Assembly (NCBI RefSeq): GCF_963678635.1
Contig: NC_087063.1
Coordinates: forward strand, 62,101,850 to 62,165,849
Source of the DNA: Symsagittifera roscoffensis
Lineage: Eukaryota; Xenacoelomorpha; Acoela; Convolutidae
Direction of reading: 5' to 3'
Length of the DNA stretch: 64,000 bases
The notes below the pieces were generated by a model. The model saw nothing but the letters and a program-made list of their open reading frames with translations, was not told the DNA's origin and ran no database searches. Every line of letters starts with the position of its first letter. The first letter of the stretch is position 1. The position numbers and the translations under genes are program-made. Shown one piece after another: positions 54,236 through 64,000 of this stretch.

Positions 54236-54870
54236 CAACACCAAGAAATACAAATACATCACTAACACAGGTAAGCTTACAATCAACCTTTAAACCTTCG
54301 GTTGCTCCAAAATATTCACATATGGACTATCAAACGTATAGACCAATGACAATACCGTCAAAAACACGAAAACCGTTCACAAGAAACACTTTTGCAGAAC
54401 ACAATTATAATTATGCTCACCAACCAAAAACAAATCAACCTCCCCGAAAAACTACACAAAATTTAAATCACGTATGTTCCCATCAATGGAATCTCCCAAA
54501 AACATCGAAAAATCAGTAAATTCTCCAGATAATCCACAACCTACACAGGACCATAGTGAAAATTACCCATTTTTTCAACTTAATAAAGATAAACAACATA
54601 CACGATACAACACAAACTATTTATCATCTGATGACGATGATTATCATCAACCAGATATTTTTGCACCATATACTAAAGAATATCGCAGACAGAGACCGCG
54701 ACAATCTCAACCATCTCAAAATATGAAAATTTACCCACAAAATCCAACAGATATACAGAATCCAAAACAAATGCATATACAAAACCCATTTTACACACAA
54801 TCTTTTCAACCAATACAACCACAAAACCCAATGTTAATGCATTCTTATCAACCAACCCAAATGCAAAATG
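54236..54870 (+). pseudogene. Pro/Gln/Asn-rich linker into Gag, frameshifted
   Basis: Two overlapping frames (54322-54519 and 54474-55016) carry a low-complexity segment (SDDDDYHQPDIFAPY, NPTDIQNPKQMHIQN) that precedes capsid. Part of it (54695-54883) is repeated at 52985-53172. Confidence 0.6.
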
Positions 54871-55434
54871 AAATACCGCTTCCATATTACCTTCAGCAAC
54901 ATGAAATCACAAAAAATCAACTTTCAAATTTTTCAAAAAATTCCAAATGCCGCAGAATCATTACAGATGACTATGAATCCATACCTCATGGGTGGATCAT
55001 CAATAACATCGAATAAACCATTAACGGTATTCACAGGAACAGACCCTGAATATTCTGTAGAAGATTATTTAAATGCAGTAACAGCAAACTTAATTTTAAA
55101 TATAGGACCCGAACCAATTAATACGCCACTACATCAAAATTGGATACATAGACGCACAGCGTTAATACAAACAACACTAGATGGCGCAGCTCAAAAATGG
55201 TTTTCAGTATTACCCATAGAAATAAAATCAGACTGGAAAAGATTCACACAAGAATTTTCAAAAATGTTTGATACTGAAAGAAACAAACAACATCAAAGAG
55301 TTTTATGCAACGAAATACGCAGATTACCAAATGAAACAATCAAACAATTAGCAGTACGAATCGAAACACTAAATCGAAAAGCATATTCACTTAATACACT
55401 TGACTACAAAAACACAAAAATGACAGAAATTTAG
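54868..55434 (+). pseudogene. Gag capsid domain
   Basis: Reads GTDPEYSVEDYLNAV, NWIHRRTALIQTTLDGAAQK, WFSVLPIEIKSDWKRF, FSKMFDTERN and QLAVRIETLNRKAYSL, the pattern of Ty3-type capsid (retrotransposon Gag). The start shown is a chance ATG; the real protein began upstream. It ends at a TAG where the next segment resumes 50 bases later in another frame. Confidence 0.8.
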
Positions 55435-55484
55435 ATTTAGATTTTCGAAAGTTAGTAGATTAACTAGAACAAGCAGAAATCACA

Positions 55485-57233
55485 ATGAAACTCAAAGGAA
55501 CAGAAAATCTAAAACTACAATATTTTAATCGGATTGAAACAAATACTACACATATAAATAACATACAAGAATCAGACACAGACCTGATTGAAAAAATCAC
55601 TGAAATACTAAATATCTACGAAAATTATCCAAACTTTAAAGGCAAACCATTTTTCAAAAAATGGTTTAATTATTGCCGACGAAACGGACACAGTATTTCC
55701 GAATGTAGACAAAAACAACAAGACAATCAGAATAAACCTCAAAAGCACAAAGAACCAAATAAATCGTTCTATCAATACATGAAAAAAGACCAAAATCTAC
55801 CAAACAAAAATATATATAGCAATAACAGTTCAGGAAAACCACTTCCAAGCAACTCAAATTACACAAGAAAACAATCACTATATAACTCAAGTTATAGAGG
55901 TAGATCACCCGAACGAGGAAACGCACGAAATTTCTCACAAAATAGATATAACCGATCGAATAGCCAAAATAACCAAAATAACTATTCACGATCTAACTCA
56001 AACACAACAGAATTTATGTCTGGATCCAGTTCCCATTCAAACCCAAGGAATAGACACTATTCCAATAATCAATCACGAAACTCATCATACAACAGAAATA
56101 GAAATTATTCACATAATAGAAATAGAAGTTATTCAAACAATCGAAATCAGAAATATCCAAACAACAGATCAAGGAATAATTCAGATAATAGATCAAGTTA
56201 TCACAAATCAAAAGATAATTATCAAAACAGATCACAAAATAATTCACAAAATCGAAACTCAAGTTACAATAATCGATACAGAAATTATTCCCAGTCACCA
56301 CACAGGAATAATAACCGCTATCCCGATTCTAAGCATCGATACAGAAGTAGCACACCAAAACATCAAAGACACATTAATCAAGTGCAGACAAATGAAGAAA
56401 CATTATCAGACCCCCCAGGTATTGATGACACAGGAAGTAACGAACTACAACTAAATCATATAAATTGTGAATCGTCAGATACAGAAAGTGATACAGATAA
56501 TACCATCTCTGTAAATATGATAACAGTCAAAAACGACTATGTATCTATCATATATGAACAACCTTTCTCTTCACATATATATGAAACTCAATTGGAACTC
56601 CTCCACAATTACTATATTGGACCCATCAATAATACGCAAACTACACAAGAAGTAAACGGAATTAACACGGTAATTAAACCCGATAAAAAAGATGAAACAC
56701 AATGCTCAAACCCAAAACATATTTATCAAAATATACAAAAAGAACAACCAAGAGAAAAAATTTGGACAATTCCATTTCTCTTAGAGAGCCCAAGAAACAA
56801 AGAATTTCAACCACCAGATCTTGAAATTGAGTTTTTAATTGACTCAGGAGCAGAATCAAATATAATTAATATTCCCACATGGAATGAAATCAAAAGCTTG
56901 CATCCAAACTTAACAACTCTCAAAACCTCTAGTAAATTAGCAACAGCACAAGGATCAACTTTAGTAAATTATGGAAAAATCCAATTATTCCTTCTTCCCA
57001 CAAGAACAATGGAACAAAACAAAATTTTGAACAAACCATTTAAACAAATATTTCATATTACTGATATTAAACACAATATCATTGGCATACCATTTATATC
57101 TAAATATATACCAACCATCAACATCTTAAATAGTAAGATCTATATCAAAGATAAATACACAAAAACAAAAAATACAGCCCTAACATTCTTCCAAAGATTA
57201 AACAAACAACCACCGTTTTTTTCAAAATTTTAG
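55485..57233 (+). pseudogene. Nucleocapsid and aspartic protease region
   Basis: 582 codons. Near residue 65 a zinc knuckle reads FNYCRRNGHSISEC: C, G-H and final C fit C-x2-C-x4-H-x4-C but the first Cys is Phe. A long Asn/Ser/Arg-rich region follows (repeats of NRNYSHNRN), then at about residue 450 EIEFLIDSGAESNIINIP, the retropepsin D-S-G active site, followed by KLATAQGS and HNIIGIPFI. The knuckle change may be decay. This frame ends before RT. Confidence 0.85.
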
Positions 57234-57889
57234 CCCATTTACAATCAACAACGGAAACACCTGAAACCACTATCAGGAAATATATATAACTTCTCAATAA
57301 AACAAGTTCACCAGTATAACAAAAGTCAAAATAAACAACAACTTTTCATGTCAGACTTCGAATTTAAACCTATCCACAAATTTTTCAAAATTACCTAATC
57401 ATAAATTTTTCAAATTATCTCATCCATAAAATGTTCGAAAAATACGAATTCCGACATCATTTCATTGCACGTGTATAATAATACACCATATTAAGTAACA
57501 TTACCCTTTGGGCTTTTAGGATATTGTGAAACAAATGCTACAACTTCACCTATAAATGAAGTAGCCTACCGCGTTAATAATATACTCCAATTATTAGATA
57601 TTTGCCAATCAACAAATCTTGACGAAGAATTATCCATAAATAATATAATAGGTAATGAAAAAAGAAACACAGATTACTTCACAAAAACACCCTATTTTAA
57701 ACCAACATTCAATCTAACAAATTACACAAAATAGCAACAAAAAGTTTTAACAATGTTTAATTTTTAACACTCACAAATTACACAAATTGAATTTGATGAA
57801 CTAGCAGAACATTGTTAAATAATTCAACAGTTTAGGCAACATCAAAATTTGACGTTGGAAAAATTAGTTCATCACTACACCTCCCGTTA
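57234..57889 (+). other. Protease-RT spacer, decayed
   Basis: Many stops in all frames. It should have linked protease to RT; no clear motif remains. Confidence 0.5.
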
Positions 57890-59230
57890 AAACCTGACGC
57901 AGTTGTAAAAAAAAAGAGCAAGTAAAGTACCGATTCACTTACATAACAAGGTAAACAGATTACTTGACATTTAAGAACAAAACGAAATTATCTCACCAGT
58001 AAATAAGGAAGAACAACCAAAAGGTAACACTTTTAGCAACCCTGTTATCATTCTAGCAAAAGGTGAATCACTAAAAATAGTTTTAGACGCTAGATACCTC
58101 AATTCACTAATTGACGAATCAAAATGCAATTGGCCTATTGAACCCATACAAGTTATCTTAACAAGGATAAATGGTAAATATTTCACAACCACAGATATGA
58201 ATAGTGCTTATAATCAAATGCCACTAGATGAACAATCACGACGTTTAACACAATTTGTTATCGGAAATCAACAATATGAATTTAATCGTTTATTCTATGG
58301 AATATCCATAGGACCAGCAGCTTTTTCAGCTTCTATGAGTAAAACTTTTAGACCACTAATACCCAAGAAAAATGCAATCACATACTTAGATGATGTTTTT
58401 ATGCAATCACAAACTAAAGAAGAAATGTTTACAGTTTTAGAACAGTATCATAAAATACTTCAGAACGAAAATCTGAAGGCAGCTACCGATAAATCAAACA
58501 TCTTTCTAACACGCGTTAAATTTTAGGACATAATATAGAACGAGAAACTATCACTCCATTAAAATCACGCATTGATGCCATTCAAAAACTTCAGCCACCT
58601 ACAAATAAAAAGAAAATCCAAGAATTCCTTGGAATGTTAAATTTCTTAAGTAAATATGTTTATAAAATGCAATTATACTTAAGACCCTTCTATAACATCC
58701 TCAGACATCAAAATTATTTTGAATGGACCACTGAACATCAAACACGATTTGAAGAAATTAAAAAGCTTTTAACAGAACAAATTTCAAACACAATTCCAGA
58801 TCCAAATCAACCATTCTATGCAATGTGCGATGCTTCAAATTTTGGAATCGGCGCAGCATTGCTACAATCACATAGTGGAACAATTAAAATGAATCTTATA
58901 TCAGAAAATTCACGTTTATTCACTCAAGCAGAGCTACGACTCTCAACTCTAATGAGAGAATGTACAGCTATAATCTATGCACTTACAGAATATTAATTTC
59001 TTATACTTGGATCAAAACACCCAACAGTTTTATTCACAGACCACAAACTAATTATATTTCTCTTTACACAAAAGTCAAATCCAAATCATAGAGTTTACAG
59101 ATTTCAACTAATTCTAAAGAATTTTTCATACCTACATATAGTTTGGACAACAGGAAAAAATCTTGCGTTACCAGAAACATTAAGTCGAAATACGCCACCC
59201 GAATTACTTACAAGAAAAACTACAGTTGAA
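57890..59230 (+). pseudogene. Reverse transcriptase and RNase H
   Basis: RT blocks: AKGESLKIVLDARYLNSL, YFTTTDMNSAYNQMPL (motif A Asp), FYGISIGPAAFSASM (motif B-like) and ITYLDDVFMQ (motif C, YLDD). A one-base loss at about 58526 and a stop break the thumb, then KIQEFLGMLNFLSKYV and the RNase H blocks MCDASNFGIGAALLQ and RECTAIIYALTEY follow; a TAA at 58994 precedes TVLFTDHK. The order and motifs are those of Ty3-group elements. Several breaks; not functional. Confidence 0.9.
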
Positions 59231-59619
59231 ATACCACAAATTATTAAATTTTATCTCGCAAAAGATGAAACATCACCCCGACTAGAATGCAAATATGCAG
59301 TAAAAACTGACATTGATCAATCACAAATAAATAATCTACAACGTTTCCCACTCTTTGATTGCCAAAATAATCACTGCGAAGTTGATTTACTAGGCACATC
59401 CACTTTTAAACCAATTCCATACTCACAATGGATAAAAAATAATACTCAACAAAAGAGAATAAAACAACACTCGCATAAAAAAGATCTTTTTCCACTAATT
59501 GAAAAAGAAAATTTAACCGATAAAATAAATTCATCAGGACCACAAACAACCGATTCAAAATACACAAGAAATCAAGTTTTTGACCTCCATGACCCACTTG
59601 ACACAATTCCCCTATCGTA
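59231..59619 (+). other. RNase H-integrase connection, decayed
   Basis: Readable in pieces but without a recognisable domain. Confidence 0.4.
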
Positions 59620-61160
59620 ACTAGAAATTGATAATATTTTTTTCCCTCCAACAGATAAAATTACACTTGATTTTTTAAAACAATATCAAAATCTCGACCC
59701 AGTAATTAGACAACTAAAATCGTGGCACAAATACAAAACTAAGCCCGTAAAAGCATATACCACAATTTTAGGAAATAAAACACTCCTTCGATATTTCCGA
59801 AAATTTAATAACACAACAATTAATGAAAATACAGTTCTAAAGTTCCCTGTCTTCCTTTAAGTATGATATTAATAGCTTGTAACATCTCACATACACAAAA
59901 TACTAAAGGACACTCCGGATCAGAAAAAACATACTCAAACTTTACACAAAACTTTTATTTCCCAAATGCACCAATTTGGATAAACGTATTATGCAATGAT
60001 TGTATAATATGTCAATTGAACAAACCTTACCCAAATCAAAAACAAATAGCACAAAAACAAGATTTTAAAGGACAAAGTTTGTATTTTAACCATCGCATTT
60101 CATTCGATACAAAAGGACCAATTTCACCATCCTCTGATTGAAACTCCTACATTATGGTCCTTGTTGACGCATTCACACATTATGTAGCACTCAACCCAGT
60201 ACCTCATTGTAATGCTTATTATGCTTACACAACGCTTTACGATCATTGGATAGCTAAATTCGGATTACCCGAAATCTTAGTTACAGACAACGGTACAGAA
60301 TTCATAAATAATGAAATGATCACACTATGCTACTTATATAACATCAAACATAAACCACGTACATCTCATGCACCTTCGACAAACGGTTTAGTCGAAGGTA
60401 TGAACCGTTCACTACAAGAATATCTCCGATGTATCATAAATGGAAACGATACAAAATACACAGAATAGTCAGCAGATGTAAAATTATTTCCCTTAGCATA
60501 TAATTAACAAATCACGACAACTTTAGGAAGGTCACCATACGAAATGGTTTTTAATCAAAAGCCACGTAAACCAATTATGTTTACGGCAAATTCCCATAAA
60601 AATGCACAAGGTTATTGCCAACCAAATAAAGACTCAATTTGTTATAACCTACCTTTACACACACATGATGAAGATCATTTTCATCATCCACAAATATTTA
60701 CATTAGCCTCTGGCTCACACACCGGATGGATTATAAACAGAGATAAAAAAAACAATGAAATTTACCAAAAAGTAACAAAGAAATTGTTACAAAGGCAAAA
60801 CATTAACGATCAAATTAATTCACGCTTTACACCAGCCACAGATTTAAAAATTGGAACATTTGACTTAATACCTAACTTTAATACGCAAAAAGGAATCTCT
60901 AAAAAAGACAACCCTTTCTAAAAGGACCATACCAAATAATTGCCAAACCCACTGACGTAATATATAAACTTACAGATTCAACTAAAAAAGAAATTGTTCA
61001 ACATCGTAACAATTTTTTACCCTACTACCCAAAAGAATACGCACTACGCGAATTAACTCAATTATATTCTTTCACAGGTTTAAAAGTTATTCAAAATCAT
61101 CCACATACAGAAAAAGAAACTGATGAACAACACAACGTTCATCAAAAAAAATCAAAATAA
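59620..61160 (+). pseudogene. Integrase
   Basis: The N-terminal zinc part is seen as GHSGSEKTYSNF and CNDCIICQ. The core shows SFDTKGPISP (first Asp), then, after a stop at 60139, VLVDAFTHYVALNPV, LVTDNGTEFINNEM (second Asp) and NGLVEGMNRSLQEY (catalytic Glu); D-D-E spacing is normal. The C-terminal part (60544-61130) has NQKPRKPIMF, a TPATDLKIG block, GPYQIIAKPTDVIYKL and the NNFLPYYPKE end. Two or three breaks. Core type is Ty3/mdg4. Confidence 0.88.
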
Positions 61161-62316
61161 AACACAAATCAAAGCTAAAAATAATAAAAAAATATCAGAC
61201 ACAAAAATACCTTAAAAAGAAAGAAAGAACAGGAAAATGATAGAAAAAATTTTACCACAAGAACAAATAGAAAAATCAGAACATAGAGAATCATCACGAC
61301 TTAGAAATCAACCACGTGAAAATTACAAAACATTCCTTCCACAATCTAAAATATTAAAGAAAGTTGAATTTCAAAAACAACTTTGATTTTGAAAATTGAT
61401 AATTTTTACACCTCTGGATCATTTTGAAATTTCATTTTTCAAGATAACATGCTGACAAATACGCAATAAATCTAGTTCAGATTCAGCCAAAAGGATTCAC
61501 TTAAATCCGTCACCTTCTATATCTCTAACACCAACCTATTAGCCGAAAGATATTAAACTCCAGGCATATCTATAACTATAAGTTCACAACCTCCAGGGCA
61601 AAAATAAGCAACTCACTAAAACTGGACAACTATAAAAAAACCACCATAATATTACAACCCTCCCCTATCTAATAACGCAAAGATCAACAAAATTTTCCCA
61701 ACTCAGACCTCAAAAATCCTCCAACCAAAACTGGCAAATTAGCCTAAAGTAAAAAAGGACCATAATCATTTGGCCTATAGTACAAATATTTCAAAAATAC
61801 CCCAGATCACCCGACAAATAAAAATAAAGCAAAGAAGACCTCTCGAACACCATAAAATTAGCCCCCAACAACCTTTCACAAAACTCAACCCATTTGTCAA
61901 AAAACCAATAAATAACTCGACCACACTTAAATCTCGCCTCAAACTACAAAAAAATATTCGACAAAGAAATCACTTCTTAAATGTTCTTCTCTCAAACAGT
62001 CAATATCTTAAAAAATACAATCTCAAATCTTTTGATAAAATTTTTCTTACTATTCAAACTTTTGTTCATATTTCTATTCGATACTTTTGAAGCTTTTATA
62101 ATCATTTTAATAATTTTTGCAACAATTTTTTAATTTTCTACTCCCCATTTGAAATATATCTCCAACTTTCCCAAATCATTGATCATATTCACAGGTACGA
62201 CAATTCAAAGTCTATTTAAATGATACGAACAATTTTTAGTAGAACAGATAATTTTTTACTTTTTGTAATTTTCATCATATTTTTATCATCCCTAATACTG
62301 ACAATGTGCAAATGTG
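61161..62316 (+). other. Post-integrase region, no clear gene
   Basis: AT-rich, with a Lys-rich 106-codon frame (61770-62090) that I cannot assign. Confidence 0.45.
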
Positions 62317-62325
62317 TATAAAAGG
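62317..62325 (+). promoter_or_regulatory. Internal TATA-like box
   Basis: TATAAAAGG stands 61 bases before the ATG at 62386, the first long Pro-rich frame after pol. It could serve a separate transcript for the 3' ORFs. Sequence match only. Confidence 0.35.
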
Positions 62326-62385
62326 CAATAGTCACATTCGCCTTAGCAACAATCCTATTAATTCTTTCCATCGAAGGATACTACA

Positions 62386-63390
62386 ATGAACATAAATCTT
62401 CCCACTAGAAAAAATCAATCGGACACGTTTCAAAAATTGCTAACCAACAATCACAAAATCAGTCTTCACCGACATCATCCCAAGAAAACCCAGCAATACC
62501 CACAACTACCCAAAACCCCCAAACATCCACAAGAATTTCTTTTCAAGATAACCCATACTCTTTTGAAGAACGACACGCTCGCTTACCCGAACCATTAGAA
62601 CCAGTTCAGCGATAGGCACCCCTAAGTGAACCAACATATAATTAGTAACGCACATTACCACAAGACTTAAACAGAAAAAGAAACAATAGTCAAAATCAAT
62701 ATACAGTCGAAATAAATAGACAAATTATACATCCACGAAGAAATAGAAGTTTTCAAACCCCTAGAGTTCATTTTGATATACCCCAGTCACCAACACCAAC
62801 TACTTCAGAAATTTCAAGTAGTACATTGCCAGAAACTCCCACACTACTTTCACAACATAGCACCTCAAATATACCCTCAGATTACTTAGGTTCAACACCA
62901 ACATCTGCGCAAATACGTGAGAATCCCTTTAACCCCCCCCCCCCCCAATCCCACCGCACGACTACCATATTGGGCAACACACTCAAATACACAAGGTGAA
63001 CCAAACTTAGTGAATGATCCAATAGATATTTCTACGGATACAACACTATCATCACTACCAGAAACATTATCACTACCGTCAACACCATCATTAAGTCAAA
63101 TTTCACCGACGCTTTTCCCTTTAAATTTTCCAAATAACCTCGACGCTAGATATCGAGATCAATCATCAACAAATATCCCTTTACGACTAGATTGGACTAC
63201 ATTCGTAGCACCCCCACCATTATTTGGACAACATCAAGATAGTAACCGACTCCACAGTTGGGCACTCAATAGACTACAATATAGACAAGATATCCACGAA
63301 GATATTCGTGAACACAATTTTCAAATACTTCAACAAAATAGTCTCCAATTAAAATTTGAAACCACGATAAAACTTAACAAAATTGTTTAA
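62386..63390 (+). pseudogene. Pro/Ser/Thr-rich 3' ORF, broken
   Basis: Readable over three frames: SFEERHARLPEPLEP, VHFDIPQSPTPTTSE and, at 62917-63390, LPYWATHSNTQGEPN, LRLDWTTFVAPPPLFGQ, WALNRLQYRQDIHEDI. A 14-base C run at 62933-62946 marks one of the breaks. Low-complexity N-terminal part and a more ordered end; no known domain. Confidence 0.5.
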
Positions 63391-63542
63391 CATCCCTACC
63401 CATTAAATCCACCAAATATAACAGCTCAGTTGCTACCACCACCATTTATAACAACTGAAAAAATATATAAATACGATAGATATACAAAAAAATCAATTGG
63501 TTACATCACATTTTATAACCCGTACTCAGGATTATCATACAA

Positions 63543-64000
63543 ATGTATATTCTAAAAATATTAACAAATCAACACATCTTTTTTCTAATATTTTCCGACC
63601 AAAACACAAATCCTTCTCCTCATACTGGACCCCAGGATTTATTAGTAACACACTATGATTGTGAAAAAAAAAGAACAAACAACACTACACAAATATGCAA
63701 TAAATCAAGTATCACAATGCGAAACAGAACCACAAGCTATAGAAACTACAAATGTAATAGCAACATTGTATTCAAAAGCCCCAGCAACAACAGTCACAGG
63801 ATATAAATTTACATCAACATTTTCCGAAGAAAGTACACTGTTCATAAGTTTCCAATGGAAATAAGAACCGACTTGATCACGAATCATTTTATCAAAGTAA
63901 TATAAAACGACTTTTACATCTAAATGCCGATGATTGTAAAAACGAACTACTCAGACTAAACATCACAAAAAATAAAAACACAGACAGAAAAAGAGTAAAT
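63543..64000 (+). pseudogene. Envelope-like glycoprotein N-terminal region, broken and cut by the window end
   Basis: A hydrophobic stretch (HIFFLIFSDQ) is followed by a THYDCEK block, then in another frame YAINQVSQCETEP and VIATLYSKAP, and in a third an ADDCKNELL block open to the window end. The spacing of the YDC, QC and DC cysteines resembles the ectodomain start of envelope-like proteins encoded by some invertebrate LTR elements. At least two frame changes (one in the A9 run at 63663-63671, one near 63860). Similarity judged by pattern only. Confidence 0.42.

Larger units (their letters stand above)
49838..64000 (+). mobile_element. Long Ty3/mdg4-type LTR retrotransposon, degraded, cut by the window end
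   Basis: 5' LTR (49838-50231), PBS (50234-50243), 1.2-kb leader, first ORF with an internal duplication (51924-54235), Gag capsid (54868-55434), nucleocapsid and protease (55485-57233), RT-RNase H (57890-59230), integrase (59620-61160), then a 3' region with Pro-rich and envelope-like frames. The RT-RH-IN order and integrase type place it in the Ty3 group. Stops and single-base shifts in nearly every domain show it is inactive. The sense strand is strongly A-rich and G-poor. The 3' LTR is not in the window. Confidence 0.9.

Overview
The window looks like nuclear DNA of an invertebrate animal. It is AT-rich, has GT-AG introns, carries one large multi-exon animal-type gene, and is otherwise filled with LINEs, tRNA-derived SINE-like copies, LTR retrotransposons and tandem arrays. 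Nothing in it fixes the phylum. There are no operons, rRNA genes, credible tRNA genes or CRISPR arrays.

Layout. 1-4530: a duplicated unit, SINE-like pieces and a decayed minus-strand LINE (AP-type endonuclease plus reverse transcriptase). 6099-9319: a second minus-strand LINE of another type (PHD finger, reverse transcriptase, restriction-like endonuclease). It is almost intact and is bounded by a 13-bp target-site duplication and a 25-nt poly(A) tail. 10610-28710: one plus-strand gene in nine exons encoding a PIKfyve/Fab1-type phosphatidylinositol-3-phosphate 5-kinase (FYVE, DEP, chaperonin-like, Cys-rich and PIPK domains). The nine exons add to 7176 nt with every splice phase matching, giving about 2391 aa. 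Its two large introns hold a 130-bp-period array, SINE-like elements and other repeats. 28.9-43.1 kb: repeats only, including a near-identical 2128-bp tandem duplication carrying LINE fragments, a BED-finger relic and a 1.5-kb-period array with integrase-like frames.

43330-48577 is a young minus-strand LTR element: two 410-bp LTRs that I read as identical, a primer-binding site, one intact 849-codon frame and no pol. 49838 to beyond the window end is an older, plus-strand relative with Gag, protease, RT, RNase H, Ty3/mdg4-type integrase and an envelope-like region, all broken by stops and frameshifts. The two share the LTR family, the PBS and the N-terminal ~280 residues of the first ORF. This suggests the short element is non-autonomous and relies on the machinery of the long family.

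The two most interesting signals are a CAP-Gly (CYLD-like) domain inside the long PIKfyve exon 6, flanked in the same open frame by PIKfyve regions, and the pol-less LTR element with its unrecognised 849-aa protein.
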